Under the pieces are notes generated by a model, which worked only from the letters and a program-made list of their open reading frames with translations, did no database searches and was not told the DNA's origin. A program made the translations under genes and the position numbers. A stretch of 64,000 nt of DNA from Opitutaceae bacterium (GTDB lineage Bacteria; Verrucomicrobiota; Verrucomicrobiia; Opitutales; Opitutaceae): NCBI GenBank assembly GCA_003151495.1, contig PLXR01000023.1, positions 1-64,000 on the forward strand, in the 5' to 3' direction. Positions 28,551-36,021 of the stretch are shown piece after piece. How positions within the stretch are numbered: the stretch's first letter is position 1; the number at the start of each line of letters is the position of its first letter.

Positions 28551-29666
28551 GTGCAAGAACGACGTCTAAGGGCTGGACTGTGCGTGGTGGCGTGGATGCT
28601 CCTCGCGCCGCTTGCCTGCGGCGCGGGGCAGCGCGGCCTCAAGCTCGGGATCATTGCACCTTCTGACGAGACGGATTCGCCCAGCATCCTCCGCGGGGCC
28701 CGGCTGGCCGTTGAGGACGCGAACGAGGCGTCGGGAACGGCGGTGGCGCTCGAGGTGAGAAGCGAGGCCGGCCAGTGGGGAAGCGCTGGCAACGACGCCG
28801 TCGTCCTGGTCGGCGAAAGGCATGTCGATGCAATCATCGCGCCTTCCGATGGGGCCGCCAACCACCTGATCCTCCAGGTGTCGGGCCGGATGAGGGTGCC
28901 CGTCGCCAGCCTTAGCTCCGACTCGTCGGTCATGGAAACGGGAGTTCCGTGGGCAGTGTGCGTCGTACCAAGAGCCGACCTGGAGATTGAGGCCCTGTGC
29001 AGGGCGCGGGTGCTGAACCCGCGCTCGCCGGATTGGTGGGCCATCGTGCCCCCGGACCACCCGGGGCGCGCGGTCCGCCACGATCTTGCGAGGGCCTTCC
29101 GCTCGACCCGGGTCCGACTGGGTCGTGTCCTTGAGGCGGGCACGCCCGGCTCGGAAATGGCCTCGATAGTGCGGCAGATCGTCGCCGCGGCGCCGGGTGG
29201 GGTGCTCGTTTGGCTGCCGCCCTCGCAGGCCGGGGCTTTGGTGGCCTCCTTGCGCGGCGCAGGCTACGGCGGCACGCTGGCCGGGCCCTGCTCGACAGAT
29301 TCGCCGGACTTTGTGGCGGCTGCGGGCGCTGCAGCCAGTGGAGTTCTGGCGGCGGAGTTCAAGCAGGAATCCGGAGTGCGCGCCCGAGCAGGCCGGTTTG
29401 AGGAGCGATTCATCCTGAGATACGGGATGAGGCCGGATTTCAGCGCCGAAGCGGCGTACGATGCCGCGCGAGTTCTCGTCGAGAACCTGCGCCCTGCGAA
29501 GGAAGATGCCGGCTACCGCCAGTTTCCCCCGGCGCATCCGACCGAGGGGATTGCGGGCGCCATCCATTTCGACTCATCCGGAAACCGAGCTGACGCGCTG
29601 CAGGTTCTGTCTTGCCAGGGGGGGCGATTTGTGGCGGTTCCCTCCGAGAAGAATGATCTTCAATAA
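28551..29666 (+). CDS. second branched-chain-type solute-binding protein (lipoprotein)
   Basis: A 371-residue protein starting at GTG 28551, chosen because GGGAGGG lies about 8 bp upstream. The N-terminus ends in a likely lipobox (WMLLAPLAC). The rest follows the Leu/Ile/Val-binding fold: GLKLGIIAPSDETDSPSILRG, RLAVEDANEASG, VDAIIAPSDGAANHLIL, FILRYGMRPDFSAEAAYDAARVL. It is only distantly similar to the binding protein just upstream, so the pair is not a fresh duplication. The gene overlaps the next one by 14 bp. No membrane transporter component is encoded nearby. Confidence 0.8.
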   Translation: MQERRLRAGLCVVAWMLLAPLACGAGQRGLKLGIIAPSDETDSPSILRGARLAVEDANEASGTAVALEVRSEAGQWGSAGNDAVVLVGERHVDAIIAPSDGAANHLILQVSGRMRVPVASLSSDSSVMETGVPWAVCVVPRADLEIEALCRARVLNPRSPDWWAIVPPDHPGRAVRHDLARAFRSTRVRLGRVLEAGTPGSEMASIVRQIVAAAPGGVLVWLPPSQAGALVASLRGAGYGGTLAGPCSTDSPDFVAAAGAAASGVLAAEFKQESGVRARAGRFEERFILRYGMRPDFSAEAAYDAARVLVENLRPAKEDAGYRQFPPAHPTEGIAGAIHFDSSGNRADALQVLSCQGGRFVAVPSEKNDLQ

Positions 29667-30294
29667 GCGTCACCTTGTCGTGCTTTCGGGCGCGCTGTTC
29701 CTTGCGGCCATGCTGACGGGCGTTGCCCTGCACAAGATCGAGGCCGGCCCAGACCCCGGGGGCGATTCAACGGGTGCCGCGGATGTGAAGACCCTATCCA
29801 ACGCAGGGATCAGCCCCAAGGATCAGGCCGAAGCCCTGCACCTGGTGATCGCCGCGGACCGGGAAATGTACTGCAGGACATTTCTAGCAACCCATTCCAC
29901 TCTCGCAGCGTCGCAGGAGGCCTCGTCCGCGGGCCCGGTCAGACCCTCGGACTGTCCCTCCATCGCATTGCGGGAGGCAGCCGAGTCGGTGCAGATCAAG
30001 GGCGCAGAATTCAGCTATGCCCTGCGCTCGCTTACGCCGGTCCATACGCGGAACGGGCCGCAGACCGAGCTGGAACAGACGGGCCTGGCTTTCCTGGCGA
30101 GCCACCCCGGGATGAACTACTACGGAGAGGAGATGCTGGGCGGGCGGCGGTATTTCACGGCCGTCTACCCGGATCTGCCTGCGGCGGCCACGTGCGTGGA
30201 CTGCCACAATCGAATCTCCGCACAAGGCTTGAAGCGGGTCAGGGCCGGCGATGCCCTTGGCGGGATAGTGGTGCGCGTCCCCTTGGAGTTTTGA
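29653..30294 (+). CDS. Tll0287-like (DUF3365) haem protein
   Basis: A 213-residue protein from the ATG at 29653, overlapping the preceding gene. Residues 6-26 are a hydrophobic signal anchor. The C-terminal third has the DUF3365/Tll0287 signature: a YFTAVYPDLPAAATCVDCHN stretch with one CxxCH haem motif, followed by LGGIVVRVPL. This fold is PAS-like and is often the extracellular sensor part of haem-based signalling proteins. Here it stands alone with one membrane anchor, so it may be a periplasmic redox sensor or electron carrier that closes the operon. Confidence 0.82.
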   Translation: MIFNKRHLVVLSGALFLAAMLTGVALHKIEAGPDPGGDSTGAADVKTLSNAGISPKDQAEALHLVIAADREMYCRTFLATHSTLAASQEASSAGPVRPSDCPSIALREAAESVQIKGAEFSYALRSLTPVHTRNGPQTELEQTGLAFLASHPGMNYYGEEMLGGRRYFTAVYPDLPAAATCVDCHNRISAQGLKRVRAGDALGGIVVRVPLEF

Positions 30295-30603
30295 GCCTTC
30301 ATGCGGACGGATTAGGCCCCTGCTACGTCGGAGCGGTTCCCCATCATCCTACATATAAATTAGATAGGAAATGGCGGGATGGACTGGACTCGAACCCGCA
30401 GTTGTTGTCGCCGGCTTCCCGGGAGCATCCGTCAACACACCGATTTGGTGGCTCTTCAGCGGCTCCTCTCTAACCTAAAACGATTGGCTCTTTGTCCCGG
30501 ATGTGAGGGGTGGCAGCCGGTTGGGGCCCGGGCTGCGATTCCGCTTGAAGTCGAGCCGTCCATTGCAGCGCACCAGGAAACCCCCGAAGCCGCGACGTCG
30601 GTG
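30295..30603. other. intergenic region with degenerate tRNA-Asp attachment site
   Basis: About 310 bp between the secreted-protein operon and the convergent acyltransferase gene. Positions 30371-30400 match the 3' end of tRNA-Asp (minus strand) with one mismatch in the T-stem, then diverge. At 30444-30456 TTTGGTGGCTCTT occurs, followed by a further GGCTC, 72 bp from the fragment start. The true attachment site at 34851 has the same motif 71 bp away. This looks like the left end of an earlier insertion. Confidence 0.6.
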
Positions 30604-31788
30604 CTACCGAGGGGCGGCGCGGGAAACCTCTTCTGGGTGCGCACGCAGGAAGACCTTCAGGTCGTCGTCCAGCCCCGACCACGTGACCCGGCTTCCGACC
30701 GCGCGGTACAGGGTGTGAACCAAAGGGTTTGAATGCCGGACCAGATTGTGGAGCGGCACGAGACGATGGCCCAGGTCCAGCTTCGCCCGGTAGCCGGTCT
30801 GTCCACTTTGGATCTCAGCTGCAGAGACCCCGTGCGCGAAATCCAGCGCGGCCTCAAAGAGCCGGAAGTAGAGGTAGGTCTGGCCGGCCCGGCCGTAGTC
30901 GATCCCGATGAACTTGTTGACGACACGGCTGCCCAGAAGGAAGACCAGCATGAAGGCGACGAGGGCGCCCGTCTTTGCGTCGCGCTGGACGATAAAGCGC
31001 GCCTCAGGGCGCTTTCGGACCGACTGGAAGAATTTCAGGTCGAGCCTCTCGAACTTGGTGCGCCCCTTCAGGTAGGTCTGGACAAAGAGGCCGTAGATCT
31101 CGGCGAGCTCGGAGTCGCTCGGCGACAGGACCACACGCGAGTCGAGGGCAAGCACGGCCTTCGAACGCTTCCATTTCTTGCGTAGGTTGTGGCGCTGCAT
31201 TCCGGTGAGCGACCGGAGATAGGCGTCCAAGTCCCGGCCCTGGAGCCTAAGGAGCGTTCCCGGGAAACTCACCATGGGAAAAAACCCGCCGCGTCCGCTC
31301 AAGGAGGCTAGGCCTGCAAGGGACCTCGCCGGAAAATCCTTGAAGACGATCATGGGGGCCCCGAGCTCAGAGGCCTTCGCGAGGAGCGCGGATCCAAGCA
31401 CCCCGGCCACATCCCCGAGCGCCACGCCGTCCGCGAGGCCAATCGTGCCTTCGTCCGAGCACGGCGATCCCACGAAGAGTGTCCGCTGGTAGGCGATCCG
31501 GGGAAACCACTGCGATAGCCGGTCCAGCACCCAAGCCACGGCACGCGGGGCGACGAGCGCCACGGGTACGTTGTGGACGAAACAGGGCGCGATCCCTAGG
31601 GTCCGATCGCCAGACTTCACGAGCGCATAGTGGAACTCGAATTGACCGGACAAGCCGCTCGTCTCGAGGGTCTCATACCAGAACCGGCCTTCGAGGGGCG
31701 CGGGAAAAAAGGCGTCCCACAGCCCACCGTCGATCTGCGAGGCTGAACCCACGAACTCCACGCGCAGCGTGTTCCATGCGGCGTCCAT
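30604..31788 (-). CDS. FemAB-like GNAT acyltransferase
   Basis: A 394-residue protein from the ATG at 31788. It follows the double-GNAT pattern of BioF2/FemAB-related proteins: an N-terminal half with WYETLETSGLSGQFEFHYALVKSG, a middle RSLTGMQRHNLRKKWKR motif, and a C-terminal GNAT core (FIVQRDAKTGALVAFMLVFLLGSRVVNKFIGIDY). Relatives transfer amino acids or acyl groups to peptidoglycan or lipid-linked sugars. It is the last gene of a minus-strand run, starting 2 bp after two half-size membrane proteins that could flip a lipid-linked substrate. Substrate unknown. Confidence 0.72.
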   Translation of the reverse strand: MDAAWNTLRVEFVGSASQIDGGLWDAFFPAPLEGRFWYETLETSGLSGQFEFHYALVKSGDRTLGIAPCFVHNVPVALVAPRAVAWVLDRLSQWFPRIAYQRTLFVGSPCSDEGTIGLADGVALGDVAGVLGSALLAKASELGAPMIVFKDFPARSLAGLASLSGRGGFFPMVSFPGTLLRLQGRDLDAYLRSLTGMQRHNLRKKWKRSKAVLALDSRVVLSPSDSELAEIYGLFVQTYLKGRTKFERLDLKFFQSVRKRPEARFIVQRDAKTGALVAFMLVFLLGSRVVNKFIGIDYGRAGQTYLYFRLFEAALDFAHGVSAAEIQSGQTGYRAKLDLGHRLVPLHNLVRHSNPLVHTLYRAVGSRVTWSGLDDDLKVFLRAHPEEVSRAAPR

Positions 31789-31790
31789 AC

Positions 31791-32171
31791 TCACCAGGCC
31801 AGGAAGGCCGAGCCCAGGATGATCAAGGCAACGCCCGCGAAGCGGGTTCGGCCCACGACCTCCCCGAGGAAGACGCGCGAAAGCAGCGCCACGCCCACGA
31901 AGCACAGGCTCCCCAAGGGGAACGCCACGCTCACGTCCAGGCGGTGAAGGGCGAGGGTGTAGAGGAATACCTCCAGGCAATAGGCCCCAACTCCGAGCGT
32001 GATCCATGGCGCAGGCCTGCCCAGGGTCGCGATCCTTGCGGCTCGGGCGCGGTACGGCGGAGCCAGGCACGCGGCGCCTCCGGTTGCACCGACCTTGAGG
32101 AGGAGTTGGGCCACGCTCTCGACGGCCATCGCGGCCACGACGAGCGCAAGGCCCGTGGATGACCCGCTCAT
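31791..32171 (-). CDS. half-size EamA/DMT membrane protein (ArnF/SMR-like)
   Basis: A 126-residue protein from the ATG at 32171 with four hydrophobic segments, the size of small multidrug-resistance/ArnE-ArnF proteins. Visible features are an initial segment ALVVAAMAVESVAQLLLKVG, a VFLYTLALHRLDVSVAFPLGSL stretch typical of the family, and a last FAGVALIILGSAFLAW segment. It overlaps the upstream half-size partner by 4 bp (ATGA). Such pairs usually form heterodimers; ArnE/ArnF move an undecaprenyl-linked amino sugar across the inner membrane. The adjacent acyltransferase fits a lipid-linked or envelope substrate. Confidence 0.72.
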   Translation of the reverse strand: MSGSSTGLALVVAAMAVESVAQLLLKVGATGGAACLAPPYRARAARIATLGRPAPWITLGVGAYCLEVFLYTLALHRLDVSVAFPLGSLCFVGVALLSRVFLGEVVGRTRFAGVALIILGSAFLAW

Positions 32172-32587
32172 ACGCGGGTTCTCCCTTGGGCGTCCGAGGT
32201 TCGGTGGGACGTCCTGCTGACCAGAAACACTCCCGCCAGGATCATGCCGACGCCGCAGAGCCTTGTGGGGGAAAGATGCTCGTGGAGGGTATGGCTCGAA
32301 ACGGTGAGCACCGTCAGGTAGCTGATCGCAGTGAAGGGCTGCGCGTAGCTTAGGTCGGCCCGCGCAAGGACGCGCATCCAATTGAGGAGTTGGAGCCCGA
32401 AGGCCAGCATAGCCACGTAGAAGTACGGTCCCGACAGCGCTCCCAAGACGGTGGCGCCTAAGGAAGCGCCGTCGGGGATTCCGGCGACCGCCAATTTCCA
32501 GGTGATCTGGATCACCGTGTCCAGCACCACGGCCAGAGCGATGCCGGCGATCACGGCCCTGGGGATGCGGGGATTGGGAGAGGTCAT
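32168..32587 (-). CDS. half-size EamA/DMT membrane protein (ArnE/SMR-like)
   Basis: A 139-residue protein with four hydrophobic segments (AVIAGIALAVVLDTVIQITWKLAV-like first segment, MLAFGLQLLNWMRVLARADLSYAQPF, SYLTVLTVSSHTL, LCGVGMILAGVFLV). The ARADLSYAQPFTAISYL loop is typical of the small DMT group. It overlaps the second half-size protein by 4 bp downstream, and its start overlaps the end of an upstream open frame (ATGA at 32584-32587). That upstream frame may be the remnant of a once-coupled gene. Confidence 0.72.
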   Translation of the reverse strand: MTSPNPRIPRAVIAGIALAVVLDTVIQITWKLAVAGIPDGASLGATVLGALSGPYFYVAMLAFGLQLLNWMRVLARADLSYAQPFTAISYLTVLTVSSHTLHEHLSPTRLCGVGMILAGVFLVSRTSHRTSDAQGRTRV

Positions 32588-32930
32588 GCCGGTTCGTCGG
32601 GGAGCGAGGGGTATTCTCTCAGCGGGCCCTCGGCCGGGGCAAGGACCATAGGCATTCCCTGCGGCGGGTCCCGACGGAATTTAATCCCCCTGGTCTCGCC
32701 ACCCCTTTGTACCCCAGTGTCTGTCTTCCCTTCAGGGATGGCGCTCCATTTGTCCCCGGGCCTGGTCCGAGTCGGCGAACGGATCAACAAACAGGCTAGC
32801 GGGGCCCAGTTGGACGTCACCCCACCTGACGGGGCGCGGTTCAATATGGCGCCCGTCTCGATCCACTGTCGGATCTTGGCGATCTCCTCCGGGCTCAGAT
32901 ACGGGAGACCTCCGCTGAATAGAAGTCTAC
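32584..32930 (-). pseudogene. remnant(s) of a cytochrome-type gene ahead of the DMT pair
   Basis: The open frame read leftwards through here contains GGLPYLSPEEIAKIRQWIETGA, a strong match to the helix of planctomycete-type cytochrome domains that precedes DUF1549-like regions. No start codon, signal peptide or haem motif accompanies it. The frame continues through unrelated-looking sequence to a stop that overlaps the start of the half-size DMT gene, as if the tail of a second, formerly coupled gene is fused to the cytochrome fragment. To the right the hipA gene begins. This suggests a deletion or insertion junction. Confidence 0.45.
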
Positions 32931-33019
32931 GTCGCACCCGGCGTGCTCTCCTCGCTAGAGCAACGCACCACAACCTGACTGGTCGTAACCGGATCCGAAC
33001 GGAGCCGATCCCCGCGATG

Positions 33020-34252
33020 CTATTTTCGAAGGGACGCCACGCCATCCACCCAAGCCGCGCGCATCCGCTCGATCGTTTCGGCGGCATGGGGATCGTGTTG
33101 CGCCACGCCGTCCATTTCCTTCGCCGCTGCGTCGACGGATTCCGCAACCTCGGAGATGATTGTCCGCGCGCCAAGGGCCGTTAGCTGGCAACGCTGCATT
33201 CCAAATCGCTCAAGTCTCTTTTTCTCAGGCCAGCGTTTGGTCCCGTCCCACATGAGGGCGAGAGTGTCATTGGGGATATATGCTGTGGTTGTGACCACGT
33301 CATATGTAGGTGCCAGCCACACAGAGCCCATGGCATCGTCGTAGAGAACGCCAAAATTCTTGCGATGGGCGTCGCCGTTGCGCACGGCAACCGACAGTAC
33401 GAGAGAGCGGAAGAAGCGTGCCAGTTCGGCTTGCGTTCCGTCGGGACCTCGCAGGACGCGCGTTAGGCTACTGGCTAGCTGCTCGTAGGAGCCCTCATAT
33501 TTGTCGCGGGAAAGCCGGCCAGCGATGGCGCAACCGTCCTCAAATGCGAGATAGTGGCCATCCGGCTTCACGTCGAAGCGCTCCACGACCAGGATCCGGC
33601 CGTCGTCGGAGAGTTCGGCCGCTGGAACGTTTAGCCCGGCAAGACGCGCAGCCTTGAGACAGAGGAACTCGTTTGCCGCGAGCCCGGGATACTTCGCTGG
33701 GTCGAAGGTCTTGACGAGATGGGTTGTGCCATGGGTCGTGACCCGCGCTCCAGTCTCGATCGGACTGAGCTTGGCCGATTGCAGACTTCCATCATCCCGC
33801 ATTAATAGCTTCGGTTGTACGCCCGCCACTCCGGAGTAGCGGGCATAGCGCTCCAGCAGGTCCCGGAAAAGGTCGCCAGTTCCACGATGCTTCAGGAGGC
33901 CGCGCAGGTTCTGTGGCGGAACCTCCTCGAGATTCGACCCAGACGGGATAAACTGCAGACGGCCGATCAGGGAGCGGCCCACCACTTCGAGCAGGGCGAG
34001 GTCGTCGAAGATCGGCAATGCCTTGGCAAACATGCTGACGATCGCGTCCCGCAGCGGGCCCTCGGGCAGGCTCATGTCAAATACAGGATGAAGCACGGTT
34101 GGCCGTTCCGCGAGGTAGGAGCTTTCAGTCACCGGCATTAGCAAAGATACTGCCTGGGCGGCGGGCACGTGCTCGTCGTAGGCAAAACGGTTGACCGGGT
34201 CCTCGCGTGTGAGTCGGCCCACGGGCGCGCGGTTCACGTACACGTTAGCCAT
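33020..34252 (-). CDS. hipA: HipA-family serine/threonine kinase toxin
   Basis: A 410-residue protein of the type II toxin HipA family. The N-terminal subdomain opens MANVYVNRAPVGRL, the glycine-rich GVAGVQPK loop lies near residue 143, RILVVERFD follows, and the catalytic loop is RNGDAHRKNFGVL with metal-binding downstream (PTYDVVTT). HipA kinases phosphorylate aminoacyl-tRNA synthetases or related targets and slow growth. The start overlaps the antitoxin gene by 8 bp. All catalytic residues seem intact, so the toxin should be active when free. The module lies just outside the left end of the 28-kb island and inside an older apparent insertion. Confidence 0.92.
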   Translation of the reverse strand: MANVYVNRAPVGRLTREDPVNRFAYDEHVPAAQAVSLLMPVTESSYLAERPTVLHPVFDMSLPEGPLRDAIVSMFAKALPIFDDLALLEVVGRSLIGRLQFIPSGSNLEEVPPQNLRGLLKHRGTGDLFRDLLERYARYSGVAGVQPKLLMRDDGSLQSAKLSPIETGARVTTHGTTHLVKTFDPAKYPGLAANEFLCLKAARLAGLNVPAAELSDDGRILVVERFDVKPDGHYLAFEDGCAIAGRLSRDKYEGSYEQLASSLTRVLRGPDGTQAELARFFRSLVLSVAVRNGDAHRKNFGVLYDDAMGSVWLAPTYDVVTTTAYIPNDTLALMWDGTKRWPEKKRLERFGMQRCQLTALGARTIISEVAESVDAAAKEMDGVAQHDPHAAETIERMRAAWVDGVASLRK

Positions 34253-34562
34253 GGTCGGAATCCTTGCTCAATTTGGCCAGCGTGGTGTCCGTCTCCCTGA
34301 ACGCTGCCTGGCGCTCTTGCTTGTTCTCGGCATAGGCCTCGTGCAACGTCAGCGGCGCGAGACGGCGCTGAATCGTCACTTCCAAGCCGAGGCGGTCGCA
34401 AATCTGAGACAGCTTGCGCACGCCCAGCTCGGAGATGACCCCTGTCTCCAACTGGGAAATGGTCGCCCGGCTCATGCCAAGGCGCTTCGCCAGGTCAGCC
34501 TGGGTGATCTTCGCCTGGCGGCGGGCGTTGCGAATGAGAGTGCCTGTTTCTGCAAAATTCAT
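34245..34562 (-). CDS. hipB: HipB-like XRE antitoxin
   Basis: A 105-residue DNA-binding protein from the ATG at 34562. A helix-turn-helix of the XRE/Cro type spans roughly residues 8-65 (TLIRNARRQAKITQADLAKRLGMSRATISQLETG). The C-terminal tail would contact HipA. It is the first gene of the hipBA operon and overlaps hipA by 8 bp. A perfect inverted repeat just upstream of the start overlaps the likely -10 box, the expected site of autorepression. The frame is open six codons further upstream, but that part would lie inside the operator. Confidence 0.88.
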   Translation of the reverse strand: MNFAETGTLIRNARRQAKITQADLAKRLGMSRATISQLETGVISELGVRKLSQICDRLGLEVTIQRRLAPLTLHEAYAENKQERQAAFRETDTTLAKLSKDSDHG

Positions 34563-34563
34563 G

Positions 34564-34627
34564 TATTGTAAATAATACAATAATGCTATTTTTCGAGTAA
34601 ATCAATAAATTTGTTTTATATACAATA
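34564..34627 (-). promoter_or_regulatory. hipBA promoter and palindromic operator
   Basis: 34564-34582 is a perfect inverted repeat, TATTGTA-AATAA-TACAATA. On the minus strand a plausible promoter has -35 TTGATT (34600-34605) and -10 TATTGT (34577-34582) separated by 17 bp, so the palindrome covers the -10 box. A further TACAATA half-site lies at 34621-34627. Binding of HipB here would shut off the operon, as known for other hipBA loci. Confidence 0.75.
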
Positions 34628-34841
34628 CATCTATCACTGCCACGATGAATCAATAGATCAGGGTCATAAGCCCATCACAGGCGAGCAGGGGTCCAAGTCA
34701 CGGGTCCGAACCGGAAAATTTGCCTATGCCTTCCGCTCCGTCTCCACCTACCGCTTGCGTGTCATCGCCCAATGCGGATAACCCATAACCTCGTCCGTCT
34801 ACGATTCCTGTCCCCCCCCTTCATGGCGGAGAGCCGGATAA

Positions 34842-34890
34842 TTTTACAAATGGCGGGATGGACGGGACTCGAACCCGCGACCTTCTGCGT
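34842..34890. repeat. attL: left attachment site (49-bp tRNA-Asp 3'-end repeat)
   Basis: These 49 bp are identical to 62988-63036, which covers the 3' 40 bases of the intact tRNA-Asp gene and 9 bp beyond it. Sequences diverge immediately on both sides. The tRNA 5' part is missing here, so this is the displaced 3' end left by site-specific integration. It marks the left end of an element of about 28.1 kb. Confidence 0.93.
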
Positions 34891-34921
34891 AATGTCCCGG
34901 GCTCGGTAAGAATATCGGTCG

Positions 34922-34948
34922 TTTGGTGGCTCTTTGGTGGCTCTTTTT
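34922..34948. repeat. putative recombinase arm-type sites, left end
   Basis: Two overlapping direct copies of TTTGGTGGCTCTT lie 71 bp inside the left attachment site. The same motif occurs once plus a partial second copy at the right end (62860-62882), next to the recombinase gene. Paired motifs inside both ends of an integrating element are typical of arm-type binding sites for tyrosine recombinases. Confidence 0.6.
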
Positions 34949-34961
34949 AAGGCAGATTCCC

Positions 34962-35495
34962 TTATGAGGACCCAGAACGGCTCAACTGTGCCAGCGAGAA
35001 ACTCCACCGCTTCTGGAAATCAGCTAAAGGCCACCGTGCCTTCAAACCAATCTCCAAAAAGATGGTATTCCAGTACTCGACCGGAGTCGTAAGGTCGCCC
35101 CTCGAAAACTCATTCCAAGGATCATTGTCCAATCGGTAACTGCAAAGAAGGTCATTCAATCGGCGGACCTGACGCTTTTTCCTGATCGGATCGCGTACTC
35201 CATAAGTCGAGAATTCCAAGAGAATGCCGGCAGTCACGGCGCAAAGTCGGAGGCGTGGCCGTGCTGCTTCCGGCGCACTGGATATAACTAGCGCCGGATT
35301 ATATGGAATGAGACCAAGCAAAGGGGTAATGACTTCGGCAACTGTCGTATCGGGATGCATTACTGCAACGCTCACGAGGTCCTCGAAAAGTCGATAGGGC
35401 GCCGAAACTCCCTTCCGGTTTCCCCCTAAGGCGAGGCCATAATGTTGGCGAAGAATCTCGAGTGCGTCAGCGGGTGTGATGTCAGAGGTTGCCAT
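34962..35495 (-). CDS. hypothetical protein, last gene of island operon 1
   Basis: A 177-residue soluble protein of unknown function, opening MATSDITPADALEILRQHYGL. It has no recognisable motif. A central PAEAARPRLRLCAVTAGILLEF-like hydrophobic stretch is too short to be a clear membrane segment. It starts 10 bp before the end of the region occupied by the next upstream gene and is the last of five minus-strand genes (37445 to 34962), most of which overlap or nearly touch. Compact spacing and a normal start support a real gene. Confidence 0.6.
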   Translation of the reverse strand: MATSDITPADALEILRQHYGLALGGNRKGVSAPYRLFEDLVSVAVMHPDTTVAEVITPLLGLIPYNPALVISSAPEAARPRLRLCAVTAGILLEFSTYGVRDPIRKKRQVRRLNDLLCSYRLDNDPWNEFSRGDLTTPVEYWNTIFLEIGLKARWPLADFQKRWSFSLAQLSRSGSS

Positions 35496-35505
35496 GATGC
35501 AGTCC

Positions 35506-36021
35506 TTACCTTTCGTGAACGAAGGGCAGAAAGCTTCTAAGTTCGACGTCCATGCGTTTCACCTCTTCAACAAGAAGCATCTGATTAGTGGCAACATAGC
35601 CCAGCGCGTCTGGGACTCTTGGCGCCTCAAGCCGGAAGGCCGCACGGCTGTTCTTGTGAAAGAAAGTCTCAGTGCGGTAGGGCAGACCCCAATAATGGTA
35701 GTCCCGGGCCGTAGGCACCCATAGGATTCGTCCTAATTGCGGGCTACGAGTCATAACACCTAGGCCGTCATAGGCTGCGGCGTACGTGGACGCGTAGAGT
35801 GCAAAAGAGACCGACGTCTCCGTAGACGATCCGTGATGCCTCGTGACGCGCACAAGTGCAGACGCCCTTATGGGGGTGGGTGGAGGTGAGCTGTCGGTTT
35901 CTATTTCTAGAATGTGCCCTAGCTGCCCGATTCTCCCGGAGTCTGGCATTTCGATGGCGAGGGCGAATGGCACATCTAGTGAAATGGAGCTGCGTTCCAA
36001 AATGCTTACGATAGAGTGCAT
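35506..36021 (-). CDS. hypothetical protein, paralogous to its upstream neighbour
   Basis: A 171-residue protein of unknown function. Residues 48-105 contain SSPPPTPIRASALVRV, VSFALYAS, GLGVMTR and ILWVPT. The upstream gene product has matching blocks in the same order (PPPAPTGAIIHFSL, VTFSVYAL, GLAPLGIIAR, WLFVPT), so the two are probably diverged paralogues. The genes overlap by 16 bp. No catalytic motif is evident. Confidence 0.6.
   Translation of the reverse strand: MHSIVSILERSSISLDVPFALAIEMPDSGRIGQLGHILEIETDSSPPPTPIRASALVRVTRHHGSSTETSVSFALYASTYAAAYDGLGVMTRSPQLGRILWVPTARDYHYWGLPYRTETFFHKNSRAAFRLEAPRVPDALGYVATNQMLLVEEVKRMDVELRSFLPFVHER

Noticed and set aside
28566-29567. A 333-codon minus-strand frame opposite the second solute-binding protein
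   Set aside because: It has no family features, and the plus-strand frame has a signal sequence and binding-protein motifs.
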